Program-made: the position numbers and the translations under genes
From: Candidatus Acidiferrum typicum
GTDB taxonomy: Bacteria; Acidobacteriota; Terriglobia; Acidiferrales; UBA7541
Assembly (NCBI GenBank): GCA_025463055.1
Contig: JAOAPV010000005.1
Coordinates: 124,001 to 188,000 of the forward strand
Reading direction: 5' to 3'
DNA length: 64,000 bases
Notes under the pieces: model-generated
Database searches by the model: none
The model's input: only the letters and a program-made list of their open reading frames with translations
Told to the model about the DNA's origin: nothing
Shown here: one piece after another, positions 41,291-49,745 of the stretch
Layout of the letters: each line of letters opens with the position of its first letter
How positions within the stretch are numbered: position 1 is the first letter of the stretch

Positions 41291-42883
41291 CTAGATTGTC
41301 ACGAAATTGAAGCTTAGTTTTTGACCCAAATGTTCTCTCTTGAGTCTTTTTAAATACTCGTCCGCTTCATTCTGACGGTCAATCACTTCAGCCTGTGTCA
41401 GGAGCGAGAGCTCCGACCCGCCTTTCAATCCTAAGGCATTGAACGATGTTCCCAAACGAATGCCGGAGTTCTGAGTCAACCACCATCGATCATGAATCGG
41501 TAATTCCCCCGTTATTTGGGTCCCAACGATAGCAAGTTCCGTGTGAGGAGGTTCCTGATCTGAGAAATGCTTGTGCCAATATTCCCTATAGGCTTTCTGG
41601 TAGTCGGGCAAAACTCCGTCGTCATTCTGTTTTTTTCTACTGGTGAGGACGGTCACCTCCACAGCGGGCGCAACTTCGAGAATCAGCTTAAGGACCTCCA
41701 GGTCTTCAACACCAAACCACGGATCGCAAATCTGCAGGAATGAATCTGCGTTTGTTTCCAGCCACTGCTTTAGATACTCGAGCGCAATTGGGCGCTCGCC
41801 AGCGTGTACGAATAATTTCGACGGTTGCTCAGCCACTATTGGCGCCTTACTGGGACGAACTAGTCCGCTATGTCGGGTTGCAATTGCAGCTACCAGATCG
41901 CAGCTCGCAATCGACGCGTCACATAGCTCCCTGAGAAGAAGGCGACCGTCAGAGGCGGTCGACAGTCTGCAGATCGCGTTTTCTATGGCAAACGAGAAGA
42001 CAGGGTAGGCTCTCTTAAGCGACTCGGCAGAAGCCAACTTGATCCAATCGCGCAGCGTTTTGACGTGGCGCGTTGATATCCGATTAGCATTCAAACGTCC
42101 GAGCAATACGTTTGCGACTTCAGCCAGTCTGCGAAAGTCGGTGCCCAACTCCTCGGCTTGCTCATGCTTTTTGTTCAGCAAACTGTCGCGAAACTCATTG
42201 TATTGAATTCGTTCTCTCGCTCTTCGGCGTGCCTCATCAGTATCGAGCGATGATGCAAGCGATGAAGCCGCATCCGGATCTATTCGATAGGCCAAGTCCA
42301 CTAGTCGCCGCTGGATCGGCTCAGTCTCGGGGTCATTAGTGCGCAGCAGCACGTCTCTAGCGTCATTGAGCATCTTCTTCGCTAAAGGCTTGTCAATGTC
42401 AGCCGCAAACGATGCCAAAATTTGGAGCCTGCCTAATTTATCTTGCAGACTTGGTATGGAATGAGCCAATTCATAAGCCTCGTCGAGCAAGGCCACTTTC
42501 TTTGGCCACAAATCGTTGGGAAGTGCTCTTGCCATAATTCCCAGTACATACACTCGATCGCAGACATTAGGAATTGACCTGCCCAAGTTAATGAGATTTT
42601 CCCAGTCGGGCGTTTTATGTTTTTGCAGTTTGGCCGCTTGAGCGGAGGAGATAACTGCAAAGCCGTTGTGGGTGATGAACCGAGGATTTGGGAATTTATC
42701 TGCTATCAGCTTCGTCAACCGTTGCTCCAACTCATTTCGCTGTTCTCGCGTCAGTGGGGTTTCATTATGGTTCCAGATCGCGTCTGCACTAGCGTCTCGA
42801 TATGGCTGTAGATGAGTGAGTCGCTGTCCATCAGAGAGAGCAACGTACATATGTCGCCAGCTGACGCCCAGTCTAGGTTGCAT
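41291..42883 (-). CDS. TPR-like protein with C-terminal phospholipase-D-like domain (probably 3' part of a frameshifted gene)
   Basis: The open frame gives 530 residues, but the first ~35 lie inside the preceding NTPase gene and look like shadow. Meaningful sequence begins around IWNHNETPLTREQRNELEQR. Helical repeats fill about residues 40-330 (YVLGIMARALPNDLWPKKVALLDEAYEL...). The last ~150 residues resemble a PLD fold: FLQICDPWFGVEDLEVLKLIL, VEVTVLTSRKK and IHDRWWLTQNSG.RLGTSFNALG. His464 and Arg466 occupy the HxK places; the Asp of a full HKD is Gln. One inserted base near 42778 would join this to the NTPase. It is probably the effector end of the same protein. Confidence 0.65.
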   Translation of the reverse strand: MQPRLGVSWRHMYVALSDGQRLTHLQPYRDASADAIWNHNETPLTREQRNELEQRLTKLIADKFPNPRFITHNGFAVISSAQAAKLQKHKTPDWENLINLGRSIPNVCDRVYVLGIMARALPNDLWPKKVALLDEAYELAHSIPSLQDKLGRLQILASFAADIDKPLAKKMLNDARDVLLRTNDPETEPIQRRLVDLAYRIDPDAASSLASSLDTDEARRRARERIQYNEFRDSLLNKKHEQAEELGTDFRRLAEVANVLLGRLNANRISTRHVKTLRDWIKLASAESLKRAYPVFSFAIENAICRLSTASDGRLLLRELCDASIASCDLVAAIATRHSGLVRPSKAPIVAEQPSKLFVHAGERPIALEYLKQWLETNADSFLQICDPWFGVEDLEVLKLILEVAPAVEVTVLTSRKKQNDDGVLPDYQKAYREYWHKHFSDQEPPHTELAIVGTQITGELPIHDRWWLTQNSGIRLGTSFNALGLKGGSELSLLTQAEVIDRQNEADEYLKRLKREHLGQKLSFNFVTI

Positions 42884-45800
42884 TGGTCTTCGCGATTATC
42901 AAAGGGATCACCCGGCGGAACTCGACGAAATACAAATTCCACCATAAGGTCCAAACTGACGTCCCGCCAGTCGCGTGGTAGACGGTTGACAAGTTCTAAA
43001 GCAGAGGCGGCGTGTGCCTGATAGAGTGCGGGGCTGGCAGTAACGACCGCCCGCTTCCAAAGCGAATAGTCCTGCTTCTCCAATATCGCCAGCAAGGGTT
43101 GGATATACTGACTGACCGTCTTCCGTGCGTCATCACTTCGCTTAGCTTTGAAGTATCGCAGCGACACTTCCGTCCACAGGCGCACTCGAGAGATTAGGCT
43201 TGGGATGCGATTGATAGCACTGGCGATATTCGACAGGTCATCTCCGGTTTCAAGCCGACTAGCAAATAGCCCGGAAAACGCGCGAATAGCCAGCCGAAGG
43301 CTGGAAATATAGACCGGACGCCCGCAATCCAGTTGTGGGTCACGCTTGAGTTCGTGGCCTTTCTCCAGGTAGAACAAAGCTTCGGCACGGGCATCACTTG
43401 CGAGCAAACTCGTCAATTTGTAGGCTGAGTCGATTTTCTCAATACCACCATCCATCGATTCCCAGGTGGATCTCAGTACTTGAAAGATTTTTTCTTTCAG
43501 CCCCTGATAGCTTGGGTCTCCGGCCCGAGCGAGGAGCGCTGCCGACCACCCACACGCTTTTCGCCGAAGAACTACATCAGTAAGTTTGGAAGATCTAACG
43601 ATAAAGGGAACTAATTCAGTTAGGCTGGCCTGTATGGTTGAGGTATCCGCTTCCTGAGCGCGATGCAGGATTCTTTCTACCGCTTGATCTACTAAATCAA
43701 CGTCCACAATCTTATCAATTACGGCGCCGAGAAACCTAAATGGGACTGATTCCAAGGGCTGACTCAGCGCTGCTTTTATAAGGTCCAGTTTGGCTCTGTC
43801 GCGTCTTGGTTCTGCGTTAAGGGACTCTGTAAGAGCCATTCCTCGGTTCGGAAGGGAAGTTGCCAAGACTTCGATCATGCTGCGGGTGACTTTCACATGT
43901 TCGGCGGTAGAGCCCAACAGTTCGTCGACCTCCTTTTGGAATTCCTCCTCCACGAGCATTGCGATAATCGAGGTGTCCTGAAGCCTATTTTGCGGATCGA
44001 TTGCAGGCAGGGCAGCCATGAGGCGAGCCGTGCAACCCGTCCTGACTTCGAGGTCTTTAACAGCTCTGATTTCGAGATAAACTTCTTGTAGTCGCTTACT
44101 CGCGCCCTCAGGGTCGATGTTAGCTTGGGCTTGGGCGAGCGTGAGTTGTAATTGTATGTAGTCTTGGGTGGGCCCTTGCGTTCTTAATACGCCCCGCTGA
44201 GTATCGAACGTCGAGATAAGTCTCTCAAGTTTCTCTCTGTCCTTTATGAAAGGCAGTGGGGTCGCTAATTCACGAACGTCTTTGGCAGTAGGGGCATATT
44301 CACTAGTGTTGATCACTAGCTTCAGGGCGTGCTCGATCACCTCAGCGGCATTTTCTCTATCGCCCGTATACAATGCCCACAGTCGCAGCATGAATATCTT
44401 TTCCGAAGGTGTTGAGAGCTTTTGAACTTCGGCCAGGATGTCGTTAACTGAGTATGTGCCAAGCACGAATGACATAGCGACAGAGAACTGACGCGCTAGT
44501 GGATGTTTAATTCGCTGTCGAAAGGATTCAGAGACCGAGTCAATCCCGACCTTGTCCTTCTGAGCGTTGACTAGCGCCTCGACTGAGAGTCGCGCGAAGG
44601 TCCAGTCGGTGACTGAATCGTCATTGGCTACAGCCGGTAGGCGCTCGGCCAACTTGATTCCGAGATCTGGTCTTGAATACATCAAGTCGGACGCAAGACG
44701 AACCGCGCCTTTCCCAAGCTCTTCCGGAGTGACCTGGTCATATAACAGGCTAATTTGTTCTAAGAGCTCTGGCTTGGGCGTCAATCCATTTTCTTTTTGA
44801 AAGCGAGCAATCGTCGCTAGGAGTCCAAGCCGATGTTGTTTTAGAATTGCTGCCTGAGCGACGCTCACGGCCTCAGCATATTCTCCGAGCGACATCCACG
44901 CTCGAACTTCAGACCTTAGGGTCGAAAACCCATCAAATTCTTGCAATGCAGCGTTCTGAATTCCAAAACGTAGTAGGTCTCCGTCCCTCCCCAGGCGGAA
45001 AGCGGTCGATACTCCTGCCGTGGCGCTTTGGCGCACTGGCAAGAGGGACCCACTCCGGCTGACCATGGTGCTGAAGTGTTCAGGAGAGAGGTACGCAACT
45101 AGTTCTTCCAATTTTCCCGCCTGCTCCAAATATGTTGGAAGCAGGGCCAGGGCACCGTCTGTTTCTGGATTTTGCAGGAAATACTCAATTGCCATTTGGC
45201 GGACTAAAGGGCGCCGCGGCAGCAACCGATCCTCGACGTATCGTCGAAAACGATCAGATACGAATTCCGCGACTTCTTGGTCGGTCTTCGGAAGACGCAC
45301 GAAAGCCAGTGGCGCTAGAGACTGCCGGGCCTGTTCAGGCGATTGCCTTGTGATCAAGGCAAGGTCCGCGACAGAATGCTTCGGTGTTGGCTGTGAGGCT
45401 AATGCAAGGAGGTTGAGCAAGGGTTCATTGCTCTGATCGACCGTTTTCCATTCAAGATCAAAGAGGTTCGGTAATTTTTCTGGGAGCTCATTCAACAATG
45501 ACTCAGGAGTCGCCCCTGCTTCCAGCAGGCGCCTAATGCTGGCGATCTGTCCTGGAATTCCTCTGCTAGATATCTTGTAGAGTTCTTCGAAAAATTGCCG
45601 ATCGATTTGCAAATCCGAAAAGTAGGCAAAGGTTTCCTCGAGACCGAAGCCGGACAGAATATAGGGCTTGTGTTGTACGCGCCCTCTTATGTAGCGGAGC
45701 ATGTACTCCGGTCGAGTGGCGATCAGACACTTAATATGCGGAACTCCTACCGGTAGTAACCCGAAGATCGCGGACTTGGCGTGAGCTTCGTCTGGCACAC

Positions 45801-46260
45801 CTTCGATTCCGTCGACAACAAAATAAAAGTCAGCGTTCTTACGAGCGGCCAAACGTGCCAATCCGAACACTAGTTGACGGTAATAAGATTCATCTGTGTG
45901 TTCGTCTTCCTTTAGCTCCGTCCCTTGCAGGATAAAGTGCATTTGATTGCACATTTCCCTGAGGAGAATTTGAAGATCATACGAAAACCAGCTCATGGGT
46001 TTGATAAAAAGACTTATTGTCTTAGTGGGGTGTCTCTTCGCGAATTGAGCAAGCAGAGTGGTCTTACCGATCTCTTCCGCGCCTTCAACCGTGAGCAGCT
46101 GAATTCCACTCTGAAACATGTCATCTAGGGTAGACAAAATGTTCTCACGGAGGACTTGTTTGGATGGAAGTTCAGGCAGAGTTGTCGCGACGGCAGTGAC
46201 ATCGCCTGCGACGGTGCGTTCCAATGGAAATCCGCGAAAATCGGTCAGCTGTTGAGTCAT
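42751..46260 (-). CDS. STAND-type P-loop NTPase with long helical-repeat region
   Basis: A 1169-residue protein. The N-terminal NTPase has Walker A GAEEIGKTT (Lys66, Thr67), Walker B FYFVVDG (Asp150) and the STAND-like sensor CLIATRPEYM (Arg183). About 250-400 looks like a winged-helix linker, and the rest is alpha-helical solenoid of TPR/HEAT character with no recognised family. There is no membrane segment or signal peptide. The start lacks a Shine-Dalgarno and lies only a few bases from a predicted transcription start, so translation may be leaderless. The stop falls 132 bases inside the next frame, where the PLD-like module continues. One hand-counted line (44461-44520) is 29/60 GC against 36/60 at 48001-48060 in the AsmA gene. 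Confidence 0.7.
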   Translation of the reverse strand: MTQQLTDFRGFPLERTVAGDVTAVATTLPELPSKQVLRENILSTLDDMFQSGIQLLTVEGAEEIGKTTLLAQFAKRHPTKTISLFIKPMSWFSYDLQILLREMCNQMHFILQGTELKEDEHTDESYYRQLVFGLARLAARKNADFYFVVDGIEGVPDEAHAKSAIFGLLPVGVPHIKCLIATRPEYMLRYIRGRVQHKPYILSGFGLEETFAYFSDLQIDRQFFEELYKISSRGIPGQIASIRRLLEAGATPESLLNELPEKLPNLFDLEWKTVDQSNEPLLNLLALASQPTPKHSVADLALITRQSPEQARQSLAPLAFVRLPKTDQEVAEFVSDRFRRYVEDRLLPRRPLVRQMAIEYFLQNPETDGALALLPTYLEQAGKLEELVAYLSPEHFSTMVSRSGSLLPVRQSATAGVSTAFRLGRDGDLLRFGIQNAALQEFDGFSTLRSEVRAWMSLGEYAEAVSVAQAAILKQHRLGLLATIARFQKENGLTPKPELLEQISLLYDQVTPEELGKGAVRLASDLMYSRPDLGIKLAERLPAVANDDSVTDWTFARLSVEALVNAQKDKVGIDSVSESFRQRIKHPLARQFSVAMSFVLGTYSVNDILAEVQKLSTPSEKIFMLRLWALYTGDRENAAEVIEHALKLVINTSEYAPTAKDVRELATPLPFIKDREKLERLISTFDTQRGVLRTQGPTQDYIQLQLTLAQAQANIDPEGASKRLQEVYLEIRAVKDLEVRTGCTARLMAALPAIDPQNRLQDTSIIAMLVEEEFQKEVDELLGSTAEHVKVTRSMIEVLATSLPNRGMALTESLNAEPRRDRAKLDLIKAALSQPLESVPFRFLGAVIDKIVDVDLVDQAVERILHRAQEADTSTIQASLTELVPFIVRSSKLTDVVLRRKACGWSAALLARAGDPSYQGLKEKIFQVLRSTWESMDGGIEKIDSAYKLTSLLASDARAEALFYLEKGHELKRDPQLDCGRPVYISSLRLAIRAFSGLFASRLETGDDLSNIASAINRIPSLISRVRLWTEVSLRYFKAKRSDDARKTVSQYIQPLLAILEKQDYSLWKRAVVTASPALYQAHAASALELVNRLPRDWRDVSLDLMVEFVFRRVPPGDPFDNREDQCNLDWASAGDICTLLSLMDSDSLIYSHIETLVQTRSGTIMKPH

Positions 46261-46269
46261 AAGGTAATT

Positions 46270-46298
46270 AATGTATGCTTACAGGGGCTCAGAATCAA
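46270..46298 (-). promoter_or_regulatory. candidate promoter of the STAND gene
   Basis: On the minus strand TTGATT (46298-46293) and TACATT (46275-46270) are separated by 17 bases. Transcription would begin about 3 bases before the start codon, consistent with the lack of a ribosome binding site. The -10 box matches consensus at only four positions. Confidence 0.4.
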
Positions 46299-46304
46299 CG
46301 GTTG

Positions 46305-46740
46305 GTTGGCGATGAGGGGAAGCACGGATAGCGGCCAGCCTAAAGGCCGCCGCTACGTAACGGCGAATGAGCTACGGAGCCCGCTTCAGAAAGCGGGCGC
46401 TACACGGGAAAATGCAAGAGCCCGCGACGGTCCGCGGCCGCTACATTCGGAAAAACGCAAAGCAGAAAAGCAGATTCCTCACCCGCCAAAATTCGGCGAG
46501 TTCGGAATGACAACAGGGAGCTTCGGTCTGGAGACCGCTCCGACCCGCCTAAGAGAGCGCTCGAGGACTTGCGCTGCGCCAGTCTGAAGACCGCCGCTAC
46601 GTAACGGCGAATAAGCCTAAACCCGCGCACGTCGTTTATCAGCAAAGGGTATTAGCAAAGGGCGTGCACGGGAAAAAGCTGGGTCGCTTTGCCCGCCCGT
46701 GGCGGGCAGGATCAGGACGACAATTTTCTTCGTCGTGGTT
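46305..46740. repeat. cluster of REP-like palindromic repeats
   Basis: No gene is seen here. The block CCGCCGCTACGTAACGGCGA + ATRAGC occurs twice (46347-46372 and 46591-46616), 244 bases apart. Between and around them are short stems of the form GCCTAAAGGC, CCGCTTCAGAAAGCGG, GGTCCGCGGCC and AGTCTGAAGACC, most followed by CGCTAC, and a stretch ending TTCGGAATGACAA of a kind common in acidobacterial intergenic DNA. An 8-bp perfect stem (TGCCCGCC CGT GGCGGGCA, 46690-46708) lies 36 bases past the GlsB stop and may terminate it. Confidence 0.6.
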
Positions 46741-46743
46741 CGA

Positions 46744-47007
46744 TCAGGCTCTTGATGGGAGGCGGCGAATAAAGAAGCGGTAGAGCAAGAGTAGCAGCAT
46801 CGCTCCTAAGATTGACATGATGAAGCCGGCGGACTGGCCTGTTGCGTACCAGCCGAGCGCTCGCCCCAAGTATGTGGCAATCAAGGAGCCGGCAACTCCC
46901 AGGGCCATCGTTATCCAGATGCCGCCTGGGTCTTTGCCTGGCATGAGGAGCTTTGCTATGGCGCCCACAATCAGACCGATGATAAGTGCTCCGATTAAGG
47001 AAAACAT
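46744..47007 (-). CDS. GlsB/YeaQ/YmgE family membrane protein
   Basis: An 87-residue inner-membrane protein with three hydrophobic helices separated by short Gly-rich turns. The opening FSLIGALIIGLIVGAIAKLLMPGKDPGGIWITM is the family signature (transglycosylase-associated protein family). CAGGAGGTGG precedes the ATG. Family members are small stress-linked membrane proteins of unsettled function. It is the last minus-strand gene before the repeat cluster. Confidence 0.9.
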   Translation of the reverse strand: MFSLIGALIIGLIVGAIAKLLMPGKDPGGIWITMALGVAGSLIATYLGRALGWYATGQSAGFIMSILGAMLLLLLYRFFIRRLPSRA

Positions 47008-47200
47008 TGGGCCACCTCCTGAGTTTAACGTGTCACTGTTCGCGGGGAAGGGCCATACGGCGGTTTGGGTATTGGGATTGAGGAGGCCGAGGGTGGGGCC
47101 CCAGCAGGATTGCTACTGCGGCGGAAGAGGTGAAAACGGCTGCAGCGCGTGGGGGCGCGATTGATCCGACGGGATAGGAACTTCGGAGGAAAGAGGCCCA

Positions 47201-47246
47201 CCCTTTGAAAACCGCAAAGGGTAGGGCACCCTGGCACAGATGTGCC
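47201..47246. repeat. pair of intergenic hairpins
   Basis: A stem CCCTTTG-AAAACCG-CAAAGGG (47201-47221) is followed by GGCACA-GA-TGTGCC (47233-47246), downstream of the AsmA-like stop on the minus strand. No T-run follows. The pair resembles dispersed acidobacterial intergenic hairpins and may serve as a terminator. The remaining 47008-47272 shows no gene. Confidence 0.45.
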
Positions 47247-47272
47247 GTACCCCTACACGGCAAGTGAGGGAG

Positions 47273-48829
47273 TTAATTTTTGTTGGAGTTGTGGAATAGG
47301 TCGAGGGCGAATTTGGGGTTGTCGCGGGTGCCGGAGATGTGGATGGGGACTACGGAGCCGGCGCCGTCTTTTTTGAAGAAGGGATCGGCTAGCTTTAGGA
47401 AGAAGGATTTCTTGCCGGTGACGGTTTGCGAGAGTTTGGCTTGCATGCGGAGGTTGCCGCGGAAGTCGAGCATTTCATCGGGGAGATTGTAGCTGCCGGT
47501 CAGGCGGACTTCGGCGCCGGGGATGCTGAAGCTGAGGCGAGGAAATTTGGCGAGGTCGTGCTCGAGACGGAAGTGGCCGAGAAGGTCGGTGACGGCGCTG
47601 CCGGCGTCTTCGTTATTGGGCTTGCCGAGGGCGTGGCGGCTGAGGGATTCGAGCTTGTCGCGAACTTCGACGCTGGCAAATTCCGCGTCGTTGACGCCGA
47701 AATCGCCGTCGAGCGTAAGGCGGTGAATGACTTTTTCCTTGCCGGGGGTGAGAAGCATTTTCGTTCGCAGATTGACGGTGCCGGTCATGACTGGCTCGGT
47801 GGATTTTGTGGCGAGGCGAAGAATGTCCTGGAGGCGGGCGTTGGGAGCGTAGACGTTGAGGGAGATGATGTGACCGTGCTTGCCGGAGGCGCGGACTACG
47901 CTGCCGTTGGCGATGATGAGCGAATGGATAAGCGTGGCACGGACGGGATGGAGGTAGGTGTCGCCGTCGGTGCCGTCCACGGTGGCGGAAAATTCGGTGT
48001 GTAGAGGAACGGGGCGGCCGATGGGATCGAGAGAGAAATTGGGCGTGTCGGTTTCGCCTTGAACCTCGATCTGATTGAGATGGCCGTTGTATTTTCCGGT
48101 GGAGGAAAGAGTGCCGCCGATGCCGGCGAAGGGGTCGAGGTCGGCGTTCGCGAAACTGTAGTTGCCGGAGACGGGAGTGAAGGCGGGATCTTCGGCGTTC
48201 CATGGGCCGAAGGTGCCGCGCGTGGCGATTTCTCCTTTGGGCTTGGCGTTGGTGAGGGTGCCGTGGAAATCAAAGGGCTTTTGGTCGCCGACATTTTTTA
48301 GGACGAGATCGTGGATTTCGAAATCGAGCGGGTCCTTACCTGCTTTTTTCGGCAGGATGATGAGAGTGGTGTCGTTGCACACGATTTCGTTAAAGGTGAC
48401 GCGTGGGACGGCGGCGGATTTTTGAGCGGGCGGGGGTGTGGCGTCGGGATCGCGGGGCGGGATGGTGATAATCATATTTTCGACGTAGACACCTTTCACG
48501 TGGCGCGGAACGTGAATGATGCCGAGGACGCCGAGGTTGAACGAGAAGCGCGCGATTTGAATTAGCGGCGGAACGTCGGTGCGGTTGCGATAGCGGAGGG
48601 TGAGACCTTCGCCGGTGACTTGCATGCGCGGCGTGGTTTCTACGTGGAGGCTTTGTAGCTCGACCTGGCTGTCGAAATGCGCGCTGAGCTCGCTGATGAC
48701 CCATTCACGCGTGCGGTCGTCGATGTGGCGAGCGCCGAGGTAGACGAAGAGGACCAGGCCGACACAGAGGCCGATCAGGATTCCGAGCAGGTAAGGCCAA
48801 AGGCGAAATGCGCGAGCGGGTTCCGTCAT
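47273..48829 (-). CDS. AsmA-like protein
   Basis: A 518-residue protein. I chose ATG 48829 over TTG 48832. One N-terminal membrane helix (about residues 10-32) anchors a long periplasmic beta-rich region with repeated amphipathic strands, typical of the AsmA/YhdP bridge family (VYVENMIITIPPRDP, FHGTLTNAKPKGEIATRGTFG, GKYNGHLNQIEVQGETDTP, VRLTGSYNLPDEMLDFRGNLRM near the C-terminus). Family members are implicated in lipid transport and outer-membrane homeostasis. It is 23 bases behind the DsbD-alpha gene, at the end of the cytochrome/thiol operon. Confidence 0.82.
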   Translation of the reverse strand: MTEPARAFRLWPYLLGILIGLCVGLVLFVYLGARHIDDRTREWVISELSAHFDSQVELQSLHVETTPRMQVTGEGLTLRYRNRTDVPPLIQIARFSFNLGVLGIIHVPRHVKGVYVENMIITIPPRDPDATPPPAQKSAAVPRVTFNEIVCNDTTLIILPKKAGKDPLDFEIHDLVLKNVGDQKPFDFHGTLTNAKPKGEIATRGTFGPWNAEDPAFTPVSGNYSFANADLDPFAGIGGTLSSTGKYNGHLNQIEVQGETDTPNFSLDPIGRPVPLHTEFSATVDGTDGDTYLHPVRATLIHSLIIANGSVVRASGKHGHIISLNVYAPNARLQDILRLATKSTEPVMTGTVNLRTKMLLTPGKEKVIHRLTLDGDFGVNDAEFASVEVRDKLESLSRHALGKPNNEDAGSAVTDLLGHFRLEHDLAKFPRLSFSIPGAEVRLTGSYNLPDEMLDFRGNLRMQAKLSQTVTGKKSFFLKLADPFFKKDGAGSVVPIHISGTRDNPKFALDLFHNSNKN

Positions 48830-48852
48830 CAAGAGTGCCTACAGAAAAGATG

Positions 48853-49404
48853 CTAGTGGGCGGCGAAAAGTTCCGGATGGGCGGGGCGGGAATTGGCGGC
48901 GTTTGCGGCGACGGTGACTGGAGCCTCGACATCGAGAGTGACGGGCGGGAGGCAGACTTCTTGGCTGCAGGCTTGGTAGCGAAGCTTGAGCGGAATCTTT
49001 TGGGCGCCGAGTGGCGCGTCGGGTTGGGCAGTGAGCGGCACGCGAAGAATGACTTTGTCTTCGTAAACGTTCAGCGGAGTTTTGGTGAAGGCGAACGTGT
49101 GGAGCTCACCTTTGGGATAAGCGATTTCGCCGGCGGACTTGAAACCGGCGGGAAGATTGACGCGTAGGTCCGTGGGGATGAGGTACTCGGCAGAAGGCTT
49201 GCGCGCGTTGATGTGGAAACCGTTGCGGATTTTGAGAACGATGGCGAGTTGGAAGGAGCTGCCGCGCGCTACGGGCTCTAGCGAAACGTAGGCGGAGGGA
49301 GCAACGACTTCGCGGCCGGAAGGGATTTGCGGATGCGCTGAGGGCAGCGCGGAGACGATGATCAGCAGCAGAGCTGCGCTGACGATGGCTGCGCCGAGCT
49401 TCAC
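48853..49404 (-). CDS. DsbD N-terminal (alpha) domain-like periplasmic protein
   Basis: A 183-residue exported protein. After a signal peptide (about residues 1-25) it has the immunoglobulin-like fold of DsbD-alpha: AYVSLEPVARGSSFQLAIVLKIRNGFHINARKP, IAYPKGE, then RYQACSQEVCLPP with the redox Cys pair. The signal peptide and the lone domain show that the DsbD function is divided among genes here: CcdA supplies the membrane part and TlpA the thioredoxin-like part, both upstream in the same operon. The start overlaps the frataxin stop by 4 bases. Confidence 0.85.
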   Translation of the reverse strand: MKLGAAIVSAALLLIIVSALPSAHPQIPSGREVVAPSAYVSLEPVARGSSFQLAIVLKIRNGFHINARKPSAEYLIPTDLRVNLPAGFKSAGEIAYPKGELHTFAFTKTPLNVYEDKVILRVPLTAQPDAPLGAQKIPLKLRYQACSQEVCLPPVTLDVEAPVTVAANAANSRPAHPELFAAH

Positions 49405-49733
49405 AGGCTCACCTGCTGGCCGAGTTGTTGGGAGACGACGCGGCTCATGACTTCCAGGAGATTTTCGCCTGTTTTTTCCGAGATGAAGGTGTTTTTGGTG
49501 TCGGACCAGCCAAGCTTGAAACTGGTGGAGAGCGCGGAGATCCAGATTTCGCGGATAGGAGTGTTGGGCGACACGACAAACTTGGCTTCTTCGGGCTCCT
49601 CGAAAATAACTTCGAGCTTGCCGCTTTCACCTTCAACATCGAAACCGTGCTCGTCACCGAGGGTGAGTAAGCGGCGTTTCAGGTCGTCGAAGGCAGCATC
49701 GGCCTTTCGTTGGAAGTCTCTTTCGTCAAGCAT
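49401..49733 (-). CDS. cyaY: frataxin / CyaY-like iron-binding protein
   Basis: A 110-residue cytoplasmic protein. The pattern FQRKADAAFDDLKRRLLTL, an acidic first helix (DVEGESGKLEVIFEEPEE) and the sheet strands FVVSPNTPIREIWISALSTSFKLGWSD are characteristic, including the conserved Trp of strand 4 and the acidic ridge that binds iron. Frataxins regulate iron delivery to Fe-S cluster assembly. Its placement between tlpA and dsbD-alpha, overlapping the latter by 4 bases, is unusual because no isc or suf gene is near. Confidence 0.85.
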   Translation of the reverse strand: MLDERDFQRKADAAFDDLKRRLLTLGDEHGFDVEGESGKLEVIFEEPEEAKFVVSPNTPIREIWISALSTSFKLGWSDTKNTFISEKTGENLLEVMSRVVSQQLGQQVSL

Positions 49734-49745
49734 TGAGTCAGAGTA

